Below are positions 13,085 to 15,007 of a DNA stretch of 15,007 nucleotides, one piece after another. The DNA is from an uncultured Oscillospiraceae bacterium. GTDB lineage: Bacteria > Bacillota > Clostridia > Oscillospirales > Oscillospiraceae. The translations under genes were made by a program, and so were the position numbers. The notes beneath the pieces are model-generated. The model did no database searches and was not told the DNA's origin. It saw only the letters and a program-made list of their open reading frames with translations. The stretch lies in assembly GCA_934635545.1 (NCBI GenBank), contig CAKTZN010000022.1, forward strand, positions 1 to 15,007, written 5' to 3'. The stretch's first letter is position 1, and the number at the start of each line of letters is the position of its first letter.

Positions 13085-15007
13085 TCACAGCTTCATGGCC
13101 GCGGCGGATTCTTCCAGCTTGGCGATGAGGGAGCGGGCCTTTTCGGCCTTTTCCCGCTCGGCGTTCACCACGTTCTCCGGGGCGCGGGAGGTGAAGGACT
13201 CATTGGCCAGCTTGGCCTCGATGCGCTTCAGGTTATCCTCGGCCTTGGCCTTCTCCTTGGCGATGCGCTCCAGCTCGGCGGCGATGTCCACCAGCTCGGC
13301 CAGGGGCAGGTAGATGTTGGCGTCGTGGGTCACCACGGTGACCATGCCCTTCAGGTCGGCGGGCGCCTGATCGGTGACGGTGACCTCGCTGGCGTAGGCC
13401 ATGCGGGTGATGAAGTGTTTGCCCACGGTATAGGTCTCAGGCCGCTTGGTCACCAGGATCATCTGGGCCTTCCTGGAGGGCGGCACGTTCATCTCGCTGC
13501 GGCGGGCGCGGACGGCGGTGATGGCGTCCTTGACGCACTCCATGTCGGACTCCGCCTGGGGGAAGTGGAGGCTCTCCTGATAGGTGGGCCACGCGGCGCG
13601 GATCAGGAAGTCGCCCTCGTGGGGCAGGGCCTGCCAGATCTCCTCGGTCAGGAAGGGCATGAAGGGGTGCAGCAGCTCCAGGATACGCAGCAGCACATAG
13701 CACAGCACGTTCTCGGCGGCCAGCTTGGCACGCTCGTCCTCGCCGTTCAGGCGGGTCTTGGTCAGCTCGATATACCAGTCGCAATAGGTGTCCCAGATGA
13801 AGTCGTAGATCTTGGCGGAGGCCACGCCCAGCTCATAGGCATCCATATTCTCGGTGACCTCGCGGATCAGGGTGTTCAGCTTGCTGAGGATCCACTTGTC
13901 CTCCAGCTCCAGCTTCTCGGGAAGCTGCACCTTGTCGATGGTGAGGTTCATCATGACGAAGCGGCTGGCGTTCCAGATCTTGTTGGCAAAGTTACGCATG
14001 GCCTCGCACTTTTCCACGAAGAAGCGGGTGTCGTTGCCGGGGCTGTTGCCGGTGATCAGGTTGAAGCGCAGGGCGTCGGCGCCGTACTTCTCCGCCATCT
14101 CCAGGGGGTCGATGCCGTTGCCCAGGGACTTGGACATCTTGCGGCCCTTGTCGTCACGCACCAGGCCGTGGATGAACACGGTCTTGAAGGGCTCCTTTTT
14201 CATCTGCTCCATGCCGGAGAAGATCATGCGGGCCACCCAGAAGAAGATGATATCATAGCCGGTGACCAGCACGGAGGTGGGATACCAGTAGTTCAGGTCG
14301 GGGGCGTTCAGGTCGGGCCAGCCCAGGGTGGAGAAGGGCCACAGGGCGGAGCTGAACCAGGTGTCCAGCACGTCCTCCTCCCGGGTCAGATGGGTGCAGC
14401 CGCACTTTTCGCACTTGGTGGGGTCGGTACGGCCCACGTTGATGTGGCCGCAGTCGTCGCAGTACCAGGCGGGGATCTGATGGCCCCACCAGAGCTGGCG
14501 GGAGATGCACCAGTCGTGGACGTTCTCCATCCAGTTGATATAGGTCTTGGTGAAGCGCTCCGGCACGAACTTGACGGTGCCGTCCTCCACCACGCGGATG
14601 GCCTCCTTGGCCAGGGGCGCCATCTTCACGAACCACTGGGCGCTGATCAGGGGCTCCACGTCGTTGTGGCAGCGGTAGCAGGTGCCCACGTTGTGGCTGT
14701 AAGGCTCGGTCTTGACCAGATAGCCCTCGGCCTCCAGGTCGGCCACGATGGCCTTGCGGCACTCGTAGCGGTCCATGCCCTGATAGCGGCCGCCGTTCTC
14801 GTTGATGGTGCCGTCGTCGGCGATGCAGCGGATGACCTCCAGATTGTGGCGCAGGCCCACTTCGAAGTCGTTGGGGTCGTGGGCGGGGGTCATCTTCACT
14901 GCGCCGGTGCCGAAGCCGATCTCGCAGTATTCATCGCCCACGATGGGGATCTCGCGGTTCATGATGGGCAGGATGCACTTCTTGCCGATCAGGTGCTTGA
15001 ACTTCTC
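13085..15007 (-). CDS. valS: Valyl-tRNA synthetase, C-terminal 640 residues (cut by window edge)
   Basis: Attaches valine to tRNA-Val in the cytosol. The reading frame is open to base 15007, so the Met at 14962 is internal; about 240 N-terminal residues, including the HIGH motif, lie outside (from usual family length near 880). Visible in order: the end of the editing domain (FGTGAVKMTPAHDPNDFEVG), a CDDCGH...CEKCGC zinc-type insert (about 14395-14465), DVLDTWFSSALWPFSTLGWP typical of ValRS, KMSKS at 14126-14140, the helical anticodon-binding domain, and a C-terminal coiled coil (ELERIAKEKAKAEDNLKRIE) that is diagnostic for ValRS over IleRS/LeuRS. Any T-box leader would lie beyond the window. 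Confidence 0.96.
   Translation of the reverse strand, partial: EKFKHLIGKKCILPIMNREIPIVGDEYCEIGFGTGAVKMTPAHDPNDFEVGLRHNLEVIRCIADDGTINENGGRYQGMDRYECRKAIVADLEAEGYLVKTEPYSHNVGTCYRCHNDVEPLISAQWFVKMAPLAKEAIRVVEDGTVKFVPERFTKTYINWMENVHDWCISRQLWWGHQIPAWYCDDCGHINVGRTDPTKCEKCGCTHLTREEDVLDTWFSSALWPFSTLGWPDLNAPDLNYWYPTSVLVTGYDIIFFWVARMIFSGMEQMKKEPFKTVFIHGLVRDDKGRKMSKSLGNGIDPLEMAEKYGADALRFNLITGNSPGNDTRFFVEKCEAMRNFANKIWNASRFVMMNLTIDKVQLPEKLELEDKWILSKLNTLIREVTENMDAYELGVASAKIYDFIWDTYCDWYIELTKTRLNGEDERAKLAAENVLCYVLLRILELLHPFMPFLTEEIWQALPHEGDFLIRAAWPTYQESLHFPQAESDMECVKDAITAVRARRSEMNVPPSRKAQMILVTKRPETYTVGKHFITRMAYASEVTVTDQAPADLKGMVTVVTHDANIYLPLAELVDIAAELERIAKEKAKAEDNLKRIEAKLANESFTSRAPENVVNAEREKAEKARSLIAKLEESAAAMKL

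Noticed and set aside
14962-14964. Start of valS at the Met codon at 14962
   Set aside because: The frame stays open to the window edge and the upstream residues (KHLIGKKCILP) match ValRS, so this Met is internal.

Overview
The window is chromosomal DNA from a GC-rich Firmicute. The best guess is a gut Clostridia of the Oscillospiraceae type (Flavonifractor/Lawsonibacter/Dysosmobacter-like). The reasons are the near-perfect AGGAGG ribosome-binding sites, TTGACA/TATAAT-type promoters, families typical of Clostridia (DUF6110, DUF4317, ECF sigma with DUF4367 partner, NCS2 and BrnQ carriers), and compact genes separated by strong GC hairpin terminators. Lineage is inferred from gene families and style, not from a marker search. 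No tRNA, rRNA, CRISPR array, phage gene or transposase was seen.

Layout: (a) 1-1135, minus strand: a DUF6110 small protein followed by the start of a P1B-type metal ATPase that runs off the left edge. (b) 1188-2250, plus: a divergently transcribed BAAT-like alpha/beta hydrolase. Both divergent promoters carry the same palindrome, TTAG-N6-CTAA, just downstream of the predicted transcription start, which suggests one shared (DtxR/MntR-like?) repressor. (c) 2252-3303, minus: a Dabb-domain protein and a 74-aa two-helix membrane protein, each with its own promoter. (d) 3303-5531, minus: an orphan ABC ATPase of the SsuB/TauB type with altered Q-loop and signature, and a DUF4317 protein whose leader holds a terminator-like hairpin, a competing stem and a palindromic repeat. 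(e) 5536-6956, minus: an ECF sigma factor (TTG start) overlapping its DUF4367 membrane partner, with a repeated palindrome cluster upstream. (f) 7207-7790, plus: a small lipoprotein. (g) 7785-10321: a LysR regulator divergent from the branched-chain amino acid carrier brnQ. (h) 10330-13065, plus: a small basic protein, a nitrilase-superfamily amidohydrolase and an NCS2 nucleobase permease. (i) 13085-15007, minus: the C-terminal two-thirds or so of valyl-tRNA synthetase, running off the right edge.

Functionally this is mostly housekeeping and transport: metal efflux, amino acid uptake, nucleobase uptake possibly joined to amide hydrolysis, and envelope signalling. I see no multi-gene defence, mobile or biosynthetic system. 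The most interesting signals are regulatory: the shared operator pair at 1079-1245, the attenuator-like leader at 5345-5448, and the palindrome cluster at 6909-6956.
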